Of a DNA stretch of 60,956 bases, positions 49,957 through 60,238 are shown piece after piece. Every line of letters starts with the position of its first letter. Within the stretch, counting starts at the first letter, position 1. The DNA comes from Xanthobacteraceae bacterium (GTDB lineage Bacteria; Pseudomonadota; Alphaproteobacteria; Rhizobiales; Xanthobacteraceae). A program made the position numbers and the translations under genes. Location: NCBI GenBank assembly GCA_022841625.1, contig JALHRD010000030.1, forward strand, positions 1-60,956. The letters run 5' to 3'. The notes under the pieces are model-generated. The model did no database searches. It was not told the origin of the DNA and worked only from the letters and a program-made list of their open reading frames with translations.

Positions 49957-51108
49957 TCAGTCGCCTTCGAAATAGCTGATGCGGCCGTCCGGGCCCTTGC
50001 GCCATGTGTAAAGCACATAGCGATCCTTTTTGACGCCGCCCACGACATATTCCGAAACGTCGCCTTTCTTGTCGAAGGAGAGGCTGCCCAGGACGGTGTC
50101 AAACACCATGCCCGAGCGCAACACCTCGGCGACCTTTTTCGGGTCGAGTGAGTTCGCGCGCTCGATCGCCAGCTTGAAGATCTGCACCGAGGCGTAGCTG
50201 TAGAGCGTATAGGCCTGCGGCTCGAACATGCGCTTGGTGCGGAACAATTCGATGATCGCCTTGTTGGCCGGGTTGGTGCGCGGATCGGGCGAGAATGTCA
50301 TCAGCGTGCCCTCGGCGCCCGGGCCGGCGATGGCGGCGAACTCGTCGTCGGTGATGCCGTCGCCGCCCATCAGCGGCGCCTTGAGGCCTTGTGCGCGCAT
50401 CTGGCGCACGATCAGGCCGCCGGCGTCGTGCAGGCCGCCCCAGAACACCAGGTCGACGCGCGCCTGCCGCATCTTGGAAATCAGCGCGGTGAAGTCGCGG
50501 TCATCCTTGTTGACGCCCTCGTAGAGCACGTCTTTGAGGCCGCCTTTGGCCATGGCGCGGCGGGTTTCATCGGCGAGCCCCTGGCCATAGGTGGTCTTGT
50601 CGTGGACGATTGCCACGCGCTTGCCTTTGAAGCGCTGCGCAATAATCGCGCCGGCGAGGTTGCCCTGCTGGTCGTCGCGGCCGCACACCCGGAAGATGTT
50701 CCAATGGCCGCGTTCGGTCACGTTCGGATTGGTGGCGGCCGGCGTAATCACCAGCATGCCGTTCTCTTGATAGACGTCGGAGGCCGGTATGGTCACGCCG
50801 GAATTGAAATGTCCGACCACGAATTTCACGCCGTCGGCGACGAATTTGTTGGCGACCGACACGCCCTCGCGCGGATCGGCGCGGTCATCGCCAATGAACA
50901 GTTCGATTTTCTGTCCAAGGATGCCGCCTTGGGCGTTGATGTCGGCGACCGCTTGCTCGACGCCTTGCCGGAGCTGTGCGCCGAACGCGGCCACGCCGCC
51001 GGTCATCGGGCCGCCAACGGCCAGTTTGACTTGGGCCGAGGCGGTGCCGGAAAGCCCGAGGCCGAGCGCCGAGCTGAGTGCCAGGCCGAGCGCCAAAATT
51101 TTCCGCAT
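49957..51108 (-). CDS. livK: Branched-chain amino acid ABC transporter binding protein
   Basis: A 383-residue periplasmic binding protein (Leu/Ile/Val type, peripla_BP_6). The signal ILALGLALSSALGLGLSGTA is followed by VKLAVGGPMTGGVAAFGAQL, the ligand-loop region VVGHFNSGVTIPASDVYQ and KRVAIVHDKTTYGQGLADE. GGGAG precedes ATG 51108. It ends the minus-strand run livH-livM-livG-livF-DUF6867-livK, after a gap of about 110 bp that may hold its own promoter. The specificity within the branched-chain/amide group is uncertain. Confidence 0.93.
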   Translation of the reverse strand: MRKILALGLALSSALGLGLSGTASAQVKLAVGGPMTGGVAAFGAQLRQGVEQAVADINAQGGILGQKIELFIGDDRADPREGVSVANKFVADGVKFVVGHFNSGVTIPASDVYQENGMLVITPAATNPNVTERGHWNIFRVCGRDDQQGNLAGAIIAQRFKGKRVAIVHDKTTYGQGLADETRRAMAKGGLKDVLYEGVNKDDRDFTALISKMRQARVDLVFWGGLHDAGGLIVRQMRAQGLKAPLMGGDGITDDEFAAIAGPGAEGTLMTFSPDPRTNPANKAIIELFRTKRMFEPQAYTLYSYASVQIFKLAIERANSLDPKKVAEVLRSGMVFDTVLGSLSFDKKGDVSEYVVGGVKKDRYVLYTWRKGPDGRISYFEGD

Positions 51109-51215
51109 GACTGTCTCCCTCTGAAAAAATATCTGCTGGGTGCGCCCGCGGTTTTCCGCTGGTTATTGTGTCTTGGACGAATTCAACCCGTAAATTGGAT
51201 GCTTGTCATCCAGAT

Positions 51216-51563
51216 TCAGGCGCGCTGGCGCCAATGGAGCGCGCCCGCGCGCGCGTTGATCCAGCCATAGCAACTGACCATCTGCGATACCCGCATCCGG
51301 CGGAAGCCTATCAACCCGCAAATGAGGCATACCGCGGTATCGGCCGCATAATATCCCGGCGCGATCAGCGTGCCGCCAAACAGAGCGAAATGTAGGAAGC
51401 GCACCGCCATGCCGACCAGAAGCATGAACGGGATGACCTGCCACCAGGGCCGCCAAACCGCGGCCAGCGCGCGTCCGGTCAGCGCCGCCGCCCCGCCGCC
51501 AAGAATGACGGTGACCAGCGCAAACACCCACAGTGAATTGCCGTCATAGAGCAGGGTGCCCAT
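51216..51563 (-). CDS. DUF6867 membrane protein
   Basis: A 115-residue protein with three hydrophobic segments. MGTLLYDGNSLWVFALVTVI, the block RPWWQVIPFMLLVGMAVRFL and the closing W-x-N-x-R-x-G-x-x-x-W-R fit the DUF6867 family as I recall it from alphaproteobacterial liv operons. It starts 4 bp after the livF stop and precedes livK. An accessory role in the permease is inferred from position only. Confidence 0.82.
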   Translation of the reverse strand: MGTLLYDGNSLWVFALVTVILGGGAAALTGRALAAVWRPWWQVIPFMLLVGMAVRFLHFALFGGTLIAPGYYAADTAVCLICGLIGFRRMRVSQMVSCYGWINARAGALHWRQRA

Positions 51564-51566
51564 CGG

Positions 51567-52292
51567 CTAATGTCTCCCGCCTTCGAGATAGGCGGCCTTC
51601 ACTTCCGGCCGGTCGAGCAAGGCCCTGCCGGTGCCGGTGAGCGTGATCAGACCGTTGACCATCACATAGCCGCGGTGCGCGAGCTTGAGCGCATGAAACG
51701 CGTTCTGTTCCACCAGGAACACCGTGAGCTTTTCCTCGGCATTGAGTTTGCGGATCGCGGTGAAAATCTGGCGGGCGATCAGCGGTGCCAGGCCGAGAGA
51801 GGGTTCGTCGAGCAATAACAGACGGGGCCGGCCCATCAGCGCGCGGCCGATGGCGAGCATTTGTTGCTCGCCGCCGGACAGTGTGCCGCCGCGCTGGCCG
51901 ATCCGCTCTTTGAGGCGCGGGAACAGCGCAAACACCCGATCGAGATCGGACTGGAAATGCGCGGGGTCGCCGGCGACGGCGCCCATCTGGAGATTTTCCA
52001 TCACCGTCATGCGTACAAAGATGCGCCGGCCTTCCGGCGCCTGGGCGATCCGCAGCCGGGCGATCTCGTGGGTCGGCAACGCGGTGATGTCGCGGCCGTC
52101 GAATGTGATCGCGCCTTCGCGCGCGCGCGGATTGCCGCAGATCGTCATCATCAGAGTCGATTTGCCGGCGCCGTTAGCGCCGATCAGCGCGACAATCTCA
52201 CCGTTGCCGACCTCGACATCGACGCCTTTCAGCGCGGCGATATTGCCGTAATAGGTCTTCACGCCGCGCACTGACAGGAGCGGCGCGGTCAC
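51567..52292 (-). CDS. livF: Branched-chain amino acid ABC transporter ATPase LivF
   Basis: A 241-residue ATPase. Walker A is GANGAGKST, the signature is TLSGGEQQMLAIGRALMG, Walker B is LLLLDEPSLGLAP and the switch His lies in FLVEQNA(F)H. The short C-terminus (LDRPEVKAAYLEGG) is typical of LivF. Its start overlaps the livG stop by four bases. Confidence 0.95.
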   Translation of the reverse strand: MTAPLLSVRGVKTYYGNIAALKGVDVEVGNGEIVALIGANGAGKSTLMMTICGNPRAREGAITFDGRDITALPTHEIARLRIAQAPEGRRIFVRMTVMENLQMGAVAGDPAHFQSDLDRVFALFPRLKERIGQRGGTLSGGEQQMLAIGRALMGRPRLLLLDEPSLGLAPLIARQIFTAIRKLNAEEKLTVFLVEQNAFHALKLAHRGYVMVNGLITLTGTGRALLDRPEVKAAYLEGGRH

Positions 52293-53182
52293 AGCCCGAC
52301 CTCCGCTTCCACCTGGCTGACTTCGTCGTGCTCAACGCCGAGATAGGCGGCAATCACTTTCGGATCGTCCCGCACGACATCCGGCGGGCCATCGGCGATC
52401 TTGACGCCATGGTCAAGCACAATGACGTGGTCGGAAATCTCCATCACCACCGACATGTCGTGCTCGATCAATAGTATCGAAATCGCGTGCTCATTGCGCA
52501 GCGTACGCAAAAAGCGCGCGAGTTCGGCGCTTTCGCTCGGATTGAGGCCGGCCGCCGGTTCGTCGAGGCATAACAGCACCGGGTCGGTGCACATTGCACG
52601 CGCGATCTCAAGTTCGCGCTGCGCGCCATAAGGCAGCGCGCCGGCGGGGTCGTCGGCGCGCTCAGTCAGGCCAATGCGGTCGAGCCAGAGGCGGGCTTTC
52701 TCAATCGCGGCACGCTCGGCGCGCGCATAAGACGGCAAGCCGAGCATGCCAAGCACGCTCCAGCCGGAGGCCCGCATCAACGGTTGATGTTGTGCAACCA
52801 GGAGGTTCTCCAGCACGGTCATGCCGGGGAACAGCCGGATATTTTGAAAGGTGCGCGCCACCCGTGCCTTTTGCGCCACCAGAAAGTCCGGCATGCGCTC
52901 AAGCAGGAACAGCGAGCCGGCGCGGCATTCCAGGCCGCGCTGGCCCCGTTCGGTCAGCGCTTCGATTTCATCCCACACGGCGGGGTCGCCGAATTGCAAC
53001 GCCATACGACCTTCGCTCGGCTTGTAGAAACCGGTGATGCAGTTGAACACCGTGGTCTTGCCGGCGCCGTTTGGTCCGATCAATGCGGTGATATGCCCCC
53101 GTTCGGCGGTAAACGACAGATCGTTGATGGCGACGAGTCCGCCAAAACGCATGGTGAGGTGCTCGACGCGCAGCAGCGTCAT
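52289..53182 (-). CDS. livG: Branched-chain amino acid ABC transporter ATPase LivG
   Basis: A 297-residue ATPase. Walker A is [18 protein letters not shown], with the extended insert between it and [20 protein letters not shown] seen in LivG. The signature region is [16 protein letters not shown], Walker [16 protein letters not shown] and the end [13 protein letters not shown]. The insert ([15 protein letters not shown] and on) seems long. It overlaps livM and livF by four bases each. Confidence 0.95.
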   Translation of the reverse strand: MTLLRVEHLTMRFGGLVAINDLSFTAERGHITALIGPNGAGKTTVFNCITGFYKPSEGRMALQFGDPAVWDEIEALTERGQRGLECRAGSLFLLERMPDFLVAQKARVARTFQNIRLFPGMTVLENLLVAQHQPLMRASGWSVLGMLGLPSYARAERAAIEKARLWLDRIGLTERADDPAGALPYGAQRELEIARAMCTDPVLLCLDEPAAGLNPSESAELARFLRTLRNEHAISILLIEHDMSVVMEISDHVIVLDHGVKIADGPPDVVRDDPKVIAAYLGVEHDEVSQVEAEVGL

Positions 53183-54750
53183 CCGTGGCCCTCCCGCACA
53201 TGCGCTCCGGATACCGCCTTACGCTCCTTCAGGAACACCGAGGGCGTTCGTGTCGAAATCAAGCCGCGCGGTTTCCAGATCATGATGACGACCATGGCGA
53301 GGCCGAACAGCAGCATGCGGTACTGGGTCGGGTCAAAATCGCGGCCGAAGATCGCCTTAAGCACGTCGAGTTCGCGCATCAATTCGGTGCCGCCGATGAT
53401 GACGATCGCCGCGGCCGCCACGCCGATCTGGCTGCCCATGCCGCCCAGCACCACGATGGCGACGATCACCGCCGATTCCATGAAGGTGAAGCTTTCCGGC
53501 GATACGAAACCCTGGCGCGCCGCAAAGAACGAGCCGGCAAAGCCGCCAAACATCGCGCCGATGGCAAAGGCGCTGAGCTTGGTGGTGGTGGTGTTGATGC
53601 CGAGCGCGCGGCAGGCGATCTCGTCTTCGCGCAGCGCTTCCCAGGCGCGGCCGATGGGCAGCCGCCGAAGCCGCATGGTGACATAGGCCGTGATCAGCGC
53701 CAGCACCAGAATCACGTAATAGAGAAACATGGTGCGATAGATTGCGTTGAACTCGAGGCCGAAGCGGGCGGCAAAGCCGTCCGGACCATCGGTGAACGGG
53801 ATGCCGAAAAAGCTCGGCCGCGGGACGCCGCTGATGCCGGCATAGCCGTTGGTCAGGTCGACCCAATTGATCAGGACCAGCCGGATGATTTCGCCAAATG
53901 CGAGTGTCACGATTGCGAGATAGTCGCCGCGCAAGCGCAGCACCGGAAATCCGAGCAAGACCCCCCAAAACGCCGCCAGGATGCCGGCGAGTGGCAGCAG
54001 GATCCAGAACGATAGTCCGAAGCTCTTGGCGAGCAGCGCATAGCTATAGGCGCCGACCGCGTAGAACGCGACATAGCCGAGGTCGAGCAGACCGGCGAGC
54101 CCGACCACGATGTTAAGGCCCCAGCCGAGCATCACATAGATCAGGATTTGGATGCCGAAATTGTCGATCCATTTGATCGAGCCTTGCGAGCCGGCCAGCC
54201 AGAACAGCATCAACGGGTAGACCAGCAGGAAACCCAGCGCGCCAGTCCGCAGGCCGACGCCGATCTGATGGCGGCGCTGGCGGCCGGTTTCGGTGCCGGC
54301 CGGATAGCGCCGGATGACCCAGGCCCCGACGGCGCCGATGACGAAGGCGAAGGTGGCGAATGCAAACAGATAGGTGAAAGCGAGCGCGATCGCGGCATCG
54401 GTGTCAGCCAGGCTTTTGGCAGCCAAGCGCAGGACATTGGCAAGAACCAAGCAGGCGGCAGCGGCGCTCAGCAATTGGCCCGGTGCGCGGGCGAACGCCG
54501 CAAGTCGTATCTTGAGGCTCTCGCGCGGCAACAATTCCCAGAGCAGCCGGCCGGCGAAGGCAATCGCGACAAAAGCTGCAAACAGCGGCCAGCGGGTTTC
54601 GAGCACCAATTCGTTGCGGATATCGTGGACGGCTCGGAATGCGATCAGTGGCAAAAGCAGGCCGAACGCAATCAAGGCGGTGCGTGCGGCCGCGCGCAGG
54701 GCGAGCAAAAGGCTAGAACGCGAGGCGACATTGTTCGCCTCCGCTGCCAT
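53179..54750 (-). CDS. livM: Branched-chain amino acid ABC permease LivM (long form)
   Basis: A 523-residue permease. The conserved core starts near residue 205 ([38 protein letters not shown]) and includes [20 protein letters not shown] and [20 protein letters not shown], the EAA-like coupling loop. The N-terminal 190 or so residues add about five more hydrophobic segments and make it longer than E. coli LivM (425). Only one base separates it from the livH stop. Confidence 0.93.
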   Translation of the reverse strand: MAAEANNVASRSSLLLALRAAARTALIAFGLLLPLIAFRAVHDIRNELVLETRWPLFAAFVAIAFAGRLLWELLPRESLKIRLAAFARAPGQLLSAAAACLVLANVLRLAAKSLADTDAAIALAFTYLFAFATFAFVIGAVGAWVIRRYPAGTETGRQRRHQIGVGLRTGALGFLLVYPLMLFWLAGSQGSIKWIDNFGIQILIYVMLGWGLNIVVGLAGLLDLGYVAFYAVGAYSYALLAKSFGLSFWILLPLAGILAAFWGVLLGFPVLRLRGDYLAIVTLAFGEIIRLVLINWVDLTNGYAGISGVPRPSFFGIPFTDGPDGFAARFGLEFNAIYRTMFLYYVILVLALITAYVTMRLRRLPIGRAWEALREDEIACRALGINTTTTKLSAFAIGAMFGGFAGSFFAARQGFVSPESFTFMESAVIVAIVVLGGMGSQIGVAAAAIVIIGGTELMRELDVLKAIFGRDFDPTQYRMLLFGLAMVVIMIWKPRGLISTRTPSVFLKERKAVSGAHVREGHG

Positions 54751-54751
54751 T

Positions 54752-55669
54752 TTATACCTTCTCGACTTCGGGGCGGCCGAGCAGGCCTTGCGGCAGGAAG
54801 ATCATCACCACGATCAGGATCGAGAAGGCGGCGACATCTTTGTAGTCGGACGAGAAATAGGCCGACCACAAAGTTTCGATCAGACCTATGGCCAGTCCGC
54901 CGATCACCGCGCCCGGCAGCGAGCCGATGCCGCCGAGCACCGCGGCGGTGAATGCTTTGACGCCCGGCGTGAAGCCGTCGGCAAAACTCACGACGCCATA
55001 GTGAACCAGGTACATGGTGCCGGCGACCGCTGCCAGCGCCGCCGCGATTACGAAGGTGATCGAGATGGTGCGGTCGACATTGATGCCGACCAGCGCCGCC
55101 ATCTTCTGGTCCTGCTCGCAGGCGCGCTGCGCGCGGCCAAGCGCGGTCTTCGACACCAAATACCAGAACGCGAGCAGCAGCACGCCGGTCGTGAGCCAAA
55201 TCGCGATCTGCTTATAGGATACGGTGACGTCGTAGCCGTCGACCGTGAACAGCACGATCACCTCCGAGAACAGCGGTGGGATCGATTTGTTGCGCGGGCC
55301 TTGCGCAACTTGCACGAAATTCATCAGGAAGATCGACATGCCGATGGCCGAAATCAGGGGCGCCAGCCGGAACGAGCCGCGGAGCGGCCGGTAGGCAACC
55401 CGCTCGATCGCCCAATTCAGCAGCGCCGTCATCGCCATTGCGACGATCAGCACGACCACCAGGGCCAGCGCAATCAGGCCCGCGCCGATCCATGATGTGA
55501 GGATCAGAAAGGCGATCAGCGCGATAAACGCCGACACCATGAACACATCGCCATGGGCGAAATTGACCATGCCGAGAATGCCAAACACCATGGTGTAGCC
55601 GATGGCGATAAGGCCGTAGATCGATCCGAGCGTGACGCCGTTAATGAGCTGCTGGACGAAAACTTCCAT
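54752..55669 (-). CDS. livH: Branched-chain amino acid ABC permease LivH
   Basis: A 305-residue permease and first gene of the liv operon. It has [20 protein letters not shown] at the start, [20 protein letters not shown], and [20 protein letters not shown] as coupling loop, followed by [31 protein letters not shown]. Eight or so hydrophobic segments. No convincing ribosome binding site was seen. Confidence 0.94.
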   Translation of the reverse strand: MEVFVQQLINGVTLGSIYGLIAIGYTMVFGILGMVNFAHGDVFMVSAFIALIAFLILTSWIGAGLIALALVVVLIVAMAMTALLNWAIERVAYRPLRGSFRLAPLISAIGMSIFLMNFVQVAQGPRNKSIPPLFSEVIVLFTVDGYDVTVSYKQIAIWLTTGVLLLAFWYLVSKTALGRAQRACEQDQKMAALVGINVDRTISITFVIAAALAAVAGTMYLVHYGVVSFADGFTPGVKAFTAAVLGGIGSLPGAVIGGLAIGLIETLWSAYFSSDYKDVAAFSILIVVMIFLPQGLLGRPEVEKV

Positions 55670-55914
55670 GCTCGGTCAGGCCCCCTTGTGCTGGACCCTC
55701 ATCGGGTGACAGGCGTTGTCCAGGCGGCGCCGATGCCAATGACCCAGCTCACTGAATCTCATAGCAAGGCGTGACTGGCGAGACAATTCGGCCAAGCGCC
55801 ATCTCCCCAAGACGCGCATGGATGTCGGCGCGGCGCTCGGCGGCATGCTACCGCAGATTGTACGAGCGTGCGAGCGGCGCTAAAATCATCCTAGTCGCAA
55901 CAGGAGGGCTGGCC

Positions 55915-56931
55915 ATGCCTGGACTACTGCGCATTCGGGGAAAGCTCGACGTCAACCAATTCTGGCCGGTCGGCACCGCGGATGCCGACACGGTGAAGCT
56001 TATCGTCGACGTCAACAAGAAGTCCTTTCAATTTGCTGCGGATGGAAAAACCTTCAAGACGACGAAGGTGTTCTTTGGCGCGATATCGAAAGGCAAGGGG
56101 AGCAAGCCGGTCGTCAGCGATAAGAACAAGATCACCATACGGCTGCAAGGCGTCGATGCACCGGAGCTGCATTATAAAGCCGCGCCGCTGACGGGAGAGG
56201 TGCCCAAGGCGAAGCGCGCGGCCTTCAACGCCGCGAACGAGGAGCGTCTCCAGCATTGGGGCGAAACCGCCACGCATCTGCTGGGCAAGAAGATTGCATC
56301 GTTCGGTTCCGGCGACATCGCCTGTGAATTCGTGTCGGCGGTCGAAAAGCCTTTCGACGTGACCGACGTTTACGGGCGTTTTGTCGGCAACGTGCGGTTC
56401 GGTCAGAATTTCAAGCTTGATATCAATACCTGGCTGGTGGAGCAGGCCCTGGCCTATCCAGGCTTCTATGATTCGATGACCAAAGACGAGATCGAGGAAC
56501 TGCTCAAGGCGATGAGCAAGGGCAAAGCCAAGAAGCGCATCTTCAAGGACTATTCCAAGGACACCGATGTGTTTTTTCCGGGACTGCTCTATCGCCGGCC
56601 GAAAAAGGGCGTGACGATCGAATTGCGGGACGACCATGGTCCGTTGCTGATGCCCAAGGTATTTCGGCGGCAGGTGACCTTCCGGATGCAGAAAAAGGCC
56701 GGCTTGGTCACCGGAACATTCGCAAAATTTATGCAGGCTCAAGAAAAACCAGACCAGTTCCACCGTCTCGACGAGTTCCTGGCGCCGACCGGGGGCAGGA
56801 ACGCGCCGGTGCGCGATTTCAGCGAGCTGTTTGAAGGCACGACCTTTGATGCCTTGCCGCACGAGCTCGTGATCCGCGAGCGGGGCGCAACTTTGGTCGA
56901 TGCCAAAGGTCGCGAACTCGATAAATTCTGA
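55915..56931 (+). CDS. SNase-like nuclease with extended C-terminus
   Basis: A 338-residue protein. Residues from about 70 to 190 resemble the staphylococcal-nuclease OB fold. ITIRLQGVDAPELHYK holds the equivalents of catalytic Arg35, Asp40 and Glu43, DVYGRFVGNVRF that of Arg87, and NTWLVEQALAYPGFY the following helix. An insert (KAAPLTGEVPKAKRAAFNAA) lies between. The C-terminal 150 residues (VFFPGLLYRRPKKGVTIELR and on) have no family I recognise. There is no signal peptide, so it may act in the cytoplasm. AGGAGGG precedes ATG 55915. Confidence 0.82.
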   Translation: MPGLLRIRGKLDVNQFWPVGTADADTVKLIVDVNKKSFQFAADGKTFKTTKVFFGAISKGKGSKPVVSDKNKITIRLQGVDAPELHYKAAPLTGEVPKAKRAAFNAANEERLQHWGETATHLLGKKIASFGSGDIACEFVSAVEKPFDVTDVYGRFVGNVRFGQNFKLDINTWLVEQALAYPGFYDSMTKDEIEELLKAMSKGKAKKRIFKDYSKDTDVFFPGLLYRRPKKGVTIELRDDHGPLLMPKVFRRQVTFRMQKKAGLVTGTFAKFMQAQEKPDQFHRLDEFLAPTGGRNAPVRDFSELFEGTTFDALPHELVIRERGATLVDAKGRELDKF

Positions 56932-57002
56932 TCCGGCGTCGGCGCGCGGATGCTAGACTGAGCGGTCGCACTCTTTTAACGCGAACCCGCGCGGCTGTTT
57001 GA

Positions 57003-57821
57003 ATGGCGATCAGCTTCGAAGTTTTGATCCGACTCGGCGCCTTCGCCATGGTGTTCGCTGCGATGGCGATCTGGGAGTTGGCTGCGCCACGGCGGGGGCT
57101 GACCGTGGGCCGCTGGCCGCGTTGGCCGAGCAATCTCGGGATCCTGCTGGTCGATATCGCCACCGTGCGGGTGTTGGTGCCGTCCGCCGCGGTCGGGGCC
57201 TCGCTCTACGCCGCCGGCAACGGCTTGGGCTTGATCAATTATCTCGGCTTGCGGCTGTCGGTCGCGGCGCTGATCGGCTTCCTGGCGCTTGATCTCGTGA
57301 TCTACGCCCAGCATGTCGTCTTCCATAAAGTGCCGGTGCTATGGCGGCTGCACCGCATGCACCATGCCGATCTCGACATCGACGTTACTACCGGCGTGCG
57401 GTTTCATCCGTTCGAAATTCTGATCTCGCTGTTCATCAAGATAGCCGTCATTCTTGCGCTCGGGATTCCGGTGGTCGCGGTCGTGCTATTTGAAGTGGTG
57501 CTCAATGCAACGTCGATGTTCAATCACGCGAATGTGGCGATACCCGCATGGCTCGATCGCCTGTTGCGCTTGCTGATCGTGACGCCGGACATGCACCGGG
57601 TGCACCATTCAGTCTTGCGTAACGAGACCGACAGCAATTTCGGTTTCAATCTGCCGTGGTGGGATCGGCTGTTTGGCACCTATCGGGCGCAACCGGAGGC
57701 CGGCCATACCGGAATGACCATCGGCATCCCGATCTTTCGCGATCCGCGCGAACTGCGGCTCGACCGGCTATTAACGCAGCCATTCCGCAACGAGTCGCCG
57801 CCTGCCGGCCCTGCCGTCTGA
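57003..57821 (+). CDS. Sterol desaturase/fatty acid hydroxylase family protein
   Basis: A 272-residue integral membrane di-iron enzyme. The His boxes are YAQHVVFHKVP, LHRMHHAD, a central MFNHANV and the C-terminal HRVHHSV, with several hydrophobic helices before and between. The family hydroxylates or desaturates sterols, fatty acids or carotenoids; bacterial members often act on lipids of unknown type. It starts 71 bp after the nuclease gene. Confidence 0.92.
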   Translation: MAISFEVLIRLGAFAMVFAAMAIWELAAPRRGLTVGRWPRWPSNLGILLVDIATVRVLVPSAAVGASLYAAGNGLGLINYLGLRLSVAALIGFLALDLVIYAQHVVFHKVPVLWRLHRMHHADLDIDVTTGVRFHPFEILISLFIKIAVILALGIPVVAVVLFEVVLNATSMFNHANVAIPAWLDRLLRLLIVTPDMHRVHHSVLRNETDSNFGFNLPWWDRLFGTYRAQPEAGHTGMTIGIPIFRDPRELRLDRLLTQPFRNESPPAGPAV

Positions 57822-57832
57822 GCGGTGGCCAT

Positions 57833-57857
57833 CGGCGGCGGGGGGGGGGAGCCGCCG
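57833..57857. other. Hairpin with a ten-G loop
   Basis: CGGCGGC (57833-57839) pairs with GCCGCCG (57851-57857) around a loop of ten G and one A. It is the longest homopolymer noticed in the window and lies 63 bp before the hpaB start. It may be a slippage hotspot affecting promoter spacing, or a sequencing artefact. Confidence 0.6.
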
Positions 57858-57919
57858 GTGTGACAAGCCAGGTTGCATATGATAGGCGCGGGGTGGATAC
57901 GGGCGAGAGGCGGGAATAG

Positions 57920-59503
57920 GTGGCAGCAGTGAAGGCAGAAGACGCAATCGCTGCGCCGGGGCGGCCGTTTACCGGTGCGGAATATCTCGCGAGCCTGCGC
58001 GATGGGCGCGAGGTCTACATTTACGGCGAGCGGGTGGACGACGTTACGACCCACCCGGCGTTTCGCAACGCCGCGCGCTCGGTGGCGCGCCTCTATGATG
58101 CGCTGCACGACCCCAAGACCCGGGACGTTCTCACCAGCCCGACCGATACCGGCTCGGGCGGCCGCACCCACAAGTTTTTCCGCGTCGCGCGCTCGCGCGA
58201 GGAGGTGATCGGCCAGCGCGACGCCATCGCGGCCTGGGCGCGCATGAGTTACGGCTGGATGGGGCGCTCGCCCGACTACAAGGCGTCGCTGATGAACACG
58301 CTGGGCGCCAATCATCAATTTTACGGAAAATTCGCCGACAACGCGAAACGTTGGTATCGCCGCGCGCAGGAAAACGTCCTGTTCATGAACCACGCCATCG
58401 TGAATCCGCCGGTCGATCGCGCGCGCGCCGCCGACCAGGTGAAGGACGTGTTCATCACCATCCAGAAGGAAAACGACGCCGGAATCTTTGTATCTGGCGC
58501 GAAAGTGGTCGCCACCGCCTCGGCGCTGACGCATTACAATTTCCTCGGCCAGAACGCGGCGATGCCGATCAACGATTCCGACATGGCGGTGATGTTTATT
58601 GCGCCGATGAATACGCCGGGCGTGAAGCTCATCTGCCGCGCCTCCTATGAGATGATGGCGAGCGTCATGGGCACGCCCTACGATTATCCACTGTCATCGC
58701 GCTTCGACGAGAACGACGCGATCTTCGTGTTCGATAATGCGTTCATCCCTTGGGAAAACGTGCTGCTGCACCGCGATCTGGAGAAACTGAAGGTCTTCTA
58801 TCCGCAATCGGGCTTTGTCGCCGGTTATCAGTTTCAGGGCTGCACCCGTCTTGCAGTGAAGCTTGATTTTCTGATCGGGGTCATCGCCAAAACGCTGCGT
58901 GCGACCGGCGCCGACGAGTTCCGCGGCAACCAGGCGATGCTCGGTGAGATCATTGCTTGGCGCAACCTGTTCTGGGCGTTGACCGACGCCATGGCGCTCA
59001 ATTCGACACCTTGGGTCGATGGCGCGGTGCTGCCGAATGCGCAGTCGGGTGCGAGTTACCGGGTCTTTGCCGGCGACGCCTATGGGCGCATCAAGGAGAT
59101 CGTCGAGAAGATCGTCGCGTCGGCGCTGATCTACCTGCCGTCATCGGCCAAGGATTTCGCCAATCCCGATATCGACAAATATCTGGCGCGCTATGTGCGC
59201 GGTTCCCACGGCATCGACTACAAGGAGCGCATCAAGGTGCTCAAGCTGTTGTGGGACGCCATCGGCACCGAATTTGGTGGACGGCATGAGCTTTACGAGA
59301 TGAATTATGCCGGCAATCACGAGGATATCCGCATTCAGGCCATGTGGAATGCGCGATCGTCCGGCGCCATGGACCAGATGATCGGGCTCGCCGATCAGTG
59401 CATGTCCGAGTATGACGAGCACGGTTGGGTGGGCGACACTTGGATCAATCCTGACGATGTCGCTTATGCCGGCGTGGGCAAGCGCCCGCGGCCGGCCGAG
59501 TAG
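57920..59503 (+). CDS. hpaB: HpaB-type FADH2-dependent aromatic hydroxylase
   Basis: A 527-residue oxygenase component of a two-component flavin monooxygenase (4-hydroxyphenylacetate 3-hydroxylase family). Arg116, Tyr120 and His158 (in GRSPDYKAS and FMNHAIVNPP) keep the spacing of the catalytic Arg100, Tyr104 and His142 of the Thermus enzyme. Other family segments are IQKENDAGIFVSGAKVVAT and FDNAFIPWENVLLHRD. GTG 57920 follows GAGAGG; GTG 57929 is also possible. The partner reductase gene follows by 19 bp. The substrate may be another phenol. Confidence 0.9.
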   Translation: MAAVKAEDAIAAPGRPFTGAEYLASLRDGREVYIYGERVDDVTTHPAFRNAARSVARLYDALHDPKTRDVLTSPTDTGSGGRTHKFFRVARSREEVIGQRDAIAAWARMSYGWMGRSPDYKASLMNTLGANHQFYGKFADNAKRWYRRAQENVLFMNHAIVNPPVDRARAADQVKDVFITIQKENDAGIFVSGAKVVATASALTHYNFLGQNAAMPINDSDMAVMFIAPMNTPGVKLICRASYEMMASVMGTPYDYPLSSRFDENDAIFVFDNAFIPWENVLLHRDLEKLKVFYPQSGFVAGYQFQGCTRLAVKLDFLIGVIAKTLRATGADEFRGNQAMLGEIIAWRNLFWALTDAMALNSTPWVDGAVLPNAQSGASYRVFAGDAYGRIKEIVEKIVASALIYLPSSAKDFANPDIDKYLARYVRGSHGIDYKERIKVLKLLWDAIGTEFGGRHELYEMNYAGNHEDIRIQAMWNARSSGAMDQMIGLADQCMSEYDEHGWVGDTWINPDDVAYAGVGKRPRPAE

Positions 59504-59522
59504 GCGAGGAACCAAGCGAGCG

Positions 59523-60077
59523 ATGAGTTGGATCGACCAACGCCCCGACGATGCGATGGACGGCGCCTTTACGGCGGTCGGCCCTGAGTCGGTACGCACG
59601 GTGGAGGCGGGGCCGTTCCGCGAGGCCATGAGCCGGCTCGGTGCCGCCGTGCATGTCATCACCACCGCGGGGCCGGCCGGCAAGGCGGGCGCCACCGCCA
59701 CTGCGGTCTGCTCGGTGACCGATGCGCCGCCGGTGCTGCTGATGTGTCTCAACCGGCGCAGCCAGACCAATCCGGCGGTGAGCGAGAACGGCGTGTTCTG
59801 CATCAATACGCTGGGCGCGTCCGAGGCCGAGATCGCCGACCTGTTCGCGGGCCGCACCGGGGTCACCGGCAGCGATCGTTTCAGCACCGGCGAATGGACC
59901 ACGCTCGCCACCGCGAGTCCGGTGCTGGTGAGCGCGGTGGTTGCGTTCGATTGCCGGATTGTCGAGGTGCGCGCGGTCGGCAGCCACAACGTGTTTTTTG
60001 GCGCGGTCGAGGCGGTGCGGCTCGGCCCGCAGGGGCCGGCGCTGGTCTATCACGAGCGCGCCTATAAGAAGGTCTAG
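59523..60077 (+). CDS. hpaC: HpaC-type flavin reductase
   Basis: A 184-residue flavin reductase-like protein that supplies reduced flavin to the HpaB component. The core begins FREAMSRLGAAVHVITTAGP and includes AGATATAVCSVTDAPPVLLM, CLNRRSQTNP, FCINTLGASEAEIADLFAG and the closing VFFGAVEAVRLG, all typical of the FMN-binding split barrel. A non-conserved 30-residue extension precedes it. Immediately downstream of hpaB. Confidence 0.92.
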   Translation: MSWIDQRPDDAMDGAFTAVGPESVRTVEAGPFREAMSRLGAAVHVITTAGPAGKAGATATAVCSVTDAPPVLLMCLNRRSQTNPAVSENGVFCINTLGASEAEIADLFAGRTGVTGSDRFSTGEWTTLATASPVLVSAVVAFDCRIVEVRAVGSHNVFFGAVEAVRLGPQGPALVYHERAYKKV

Positions 60078-60238
60078 ACTTCCTCAGGTCGCCGGGATGT
60101 CGTTGGCACGGCCCCCTCCCAGCCCCCCGCGCTAAGGTTAACAAAGGGTTTCGATTGGGCCGGCATGGCAGCCGGCGTAGCGTCGCCCGGTATCGGATTG
60201 GCGTGCATTTGCGCGCGGTCGGCATCGGGAGGGGTTCG

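Noticed and set aside
57822-57860. Frameshift of the sterol-desaturase gene at the G10 tract
   Set aside because: The gene's stop codon precedes the tract, and all His boxes and a normal C-terminus are already present.
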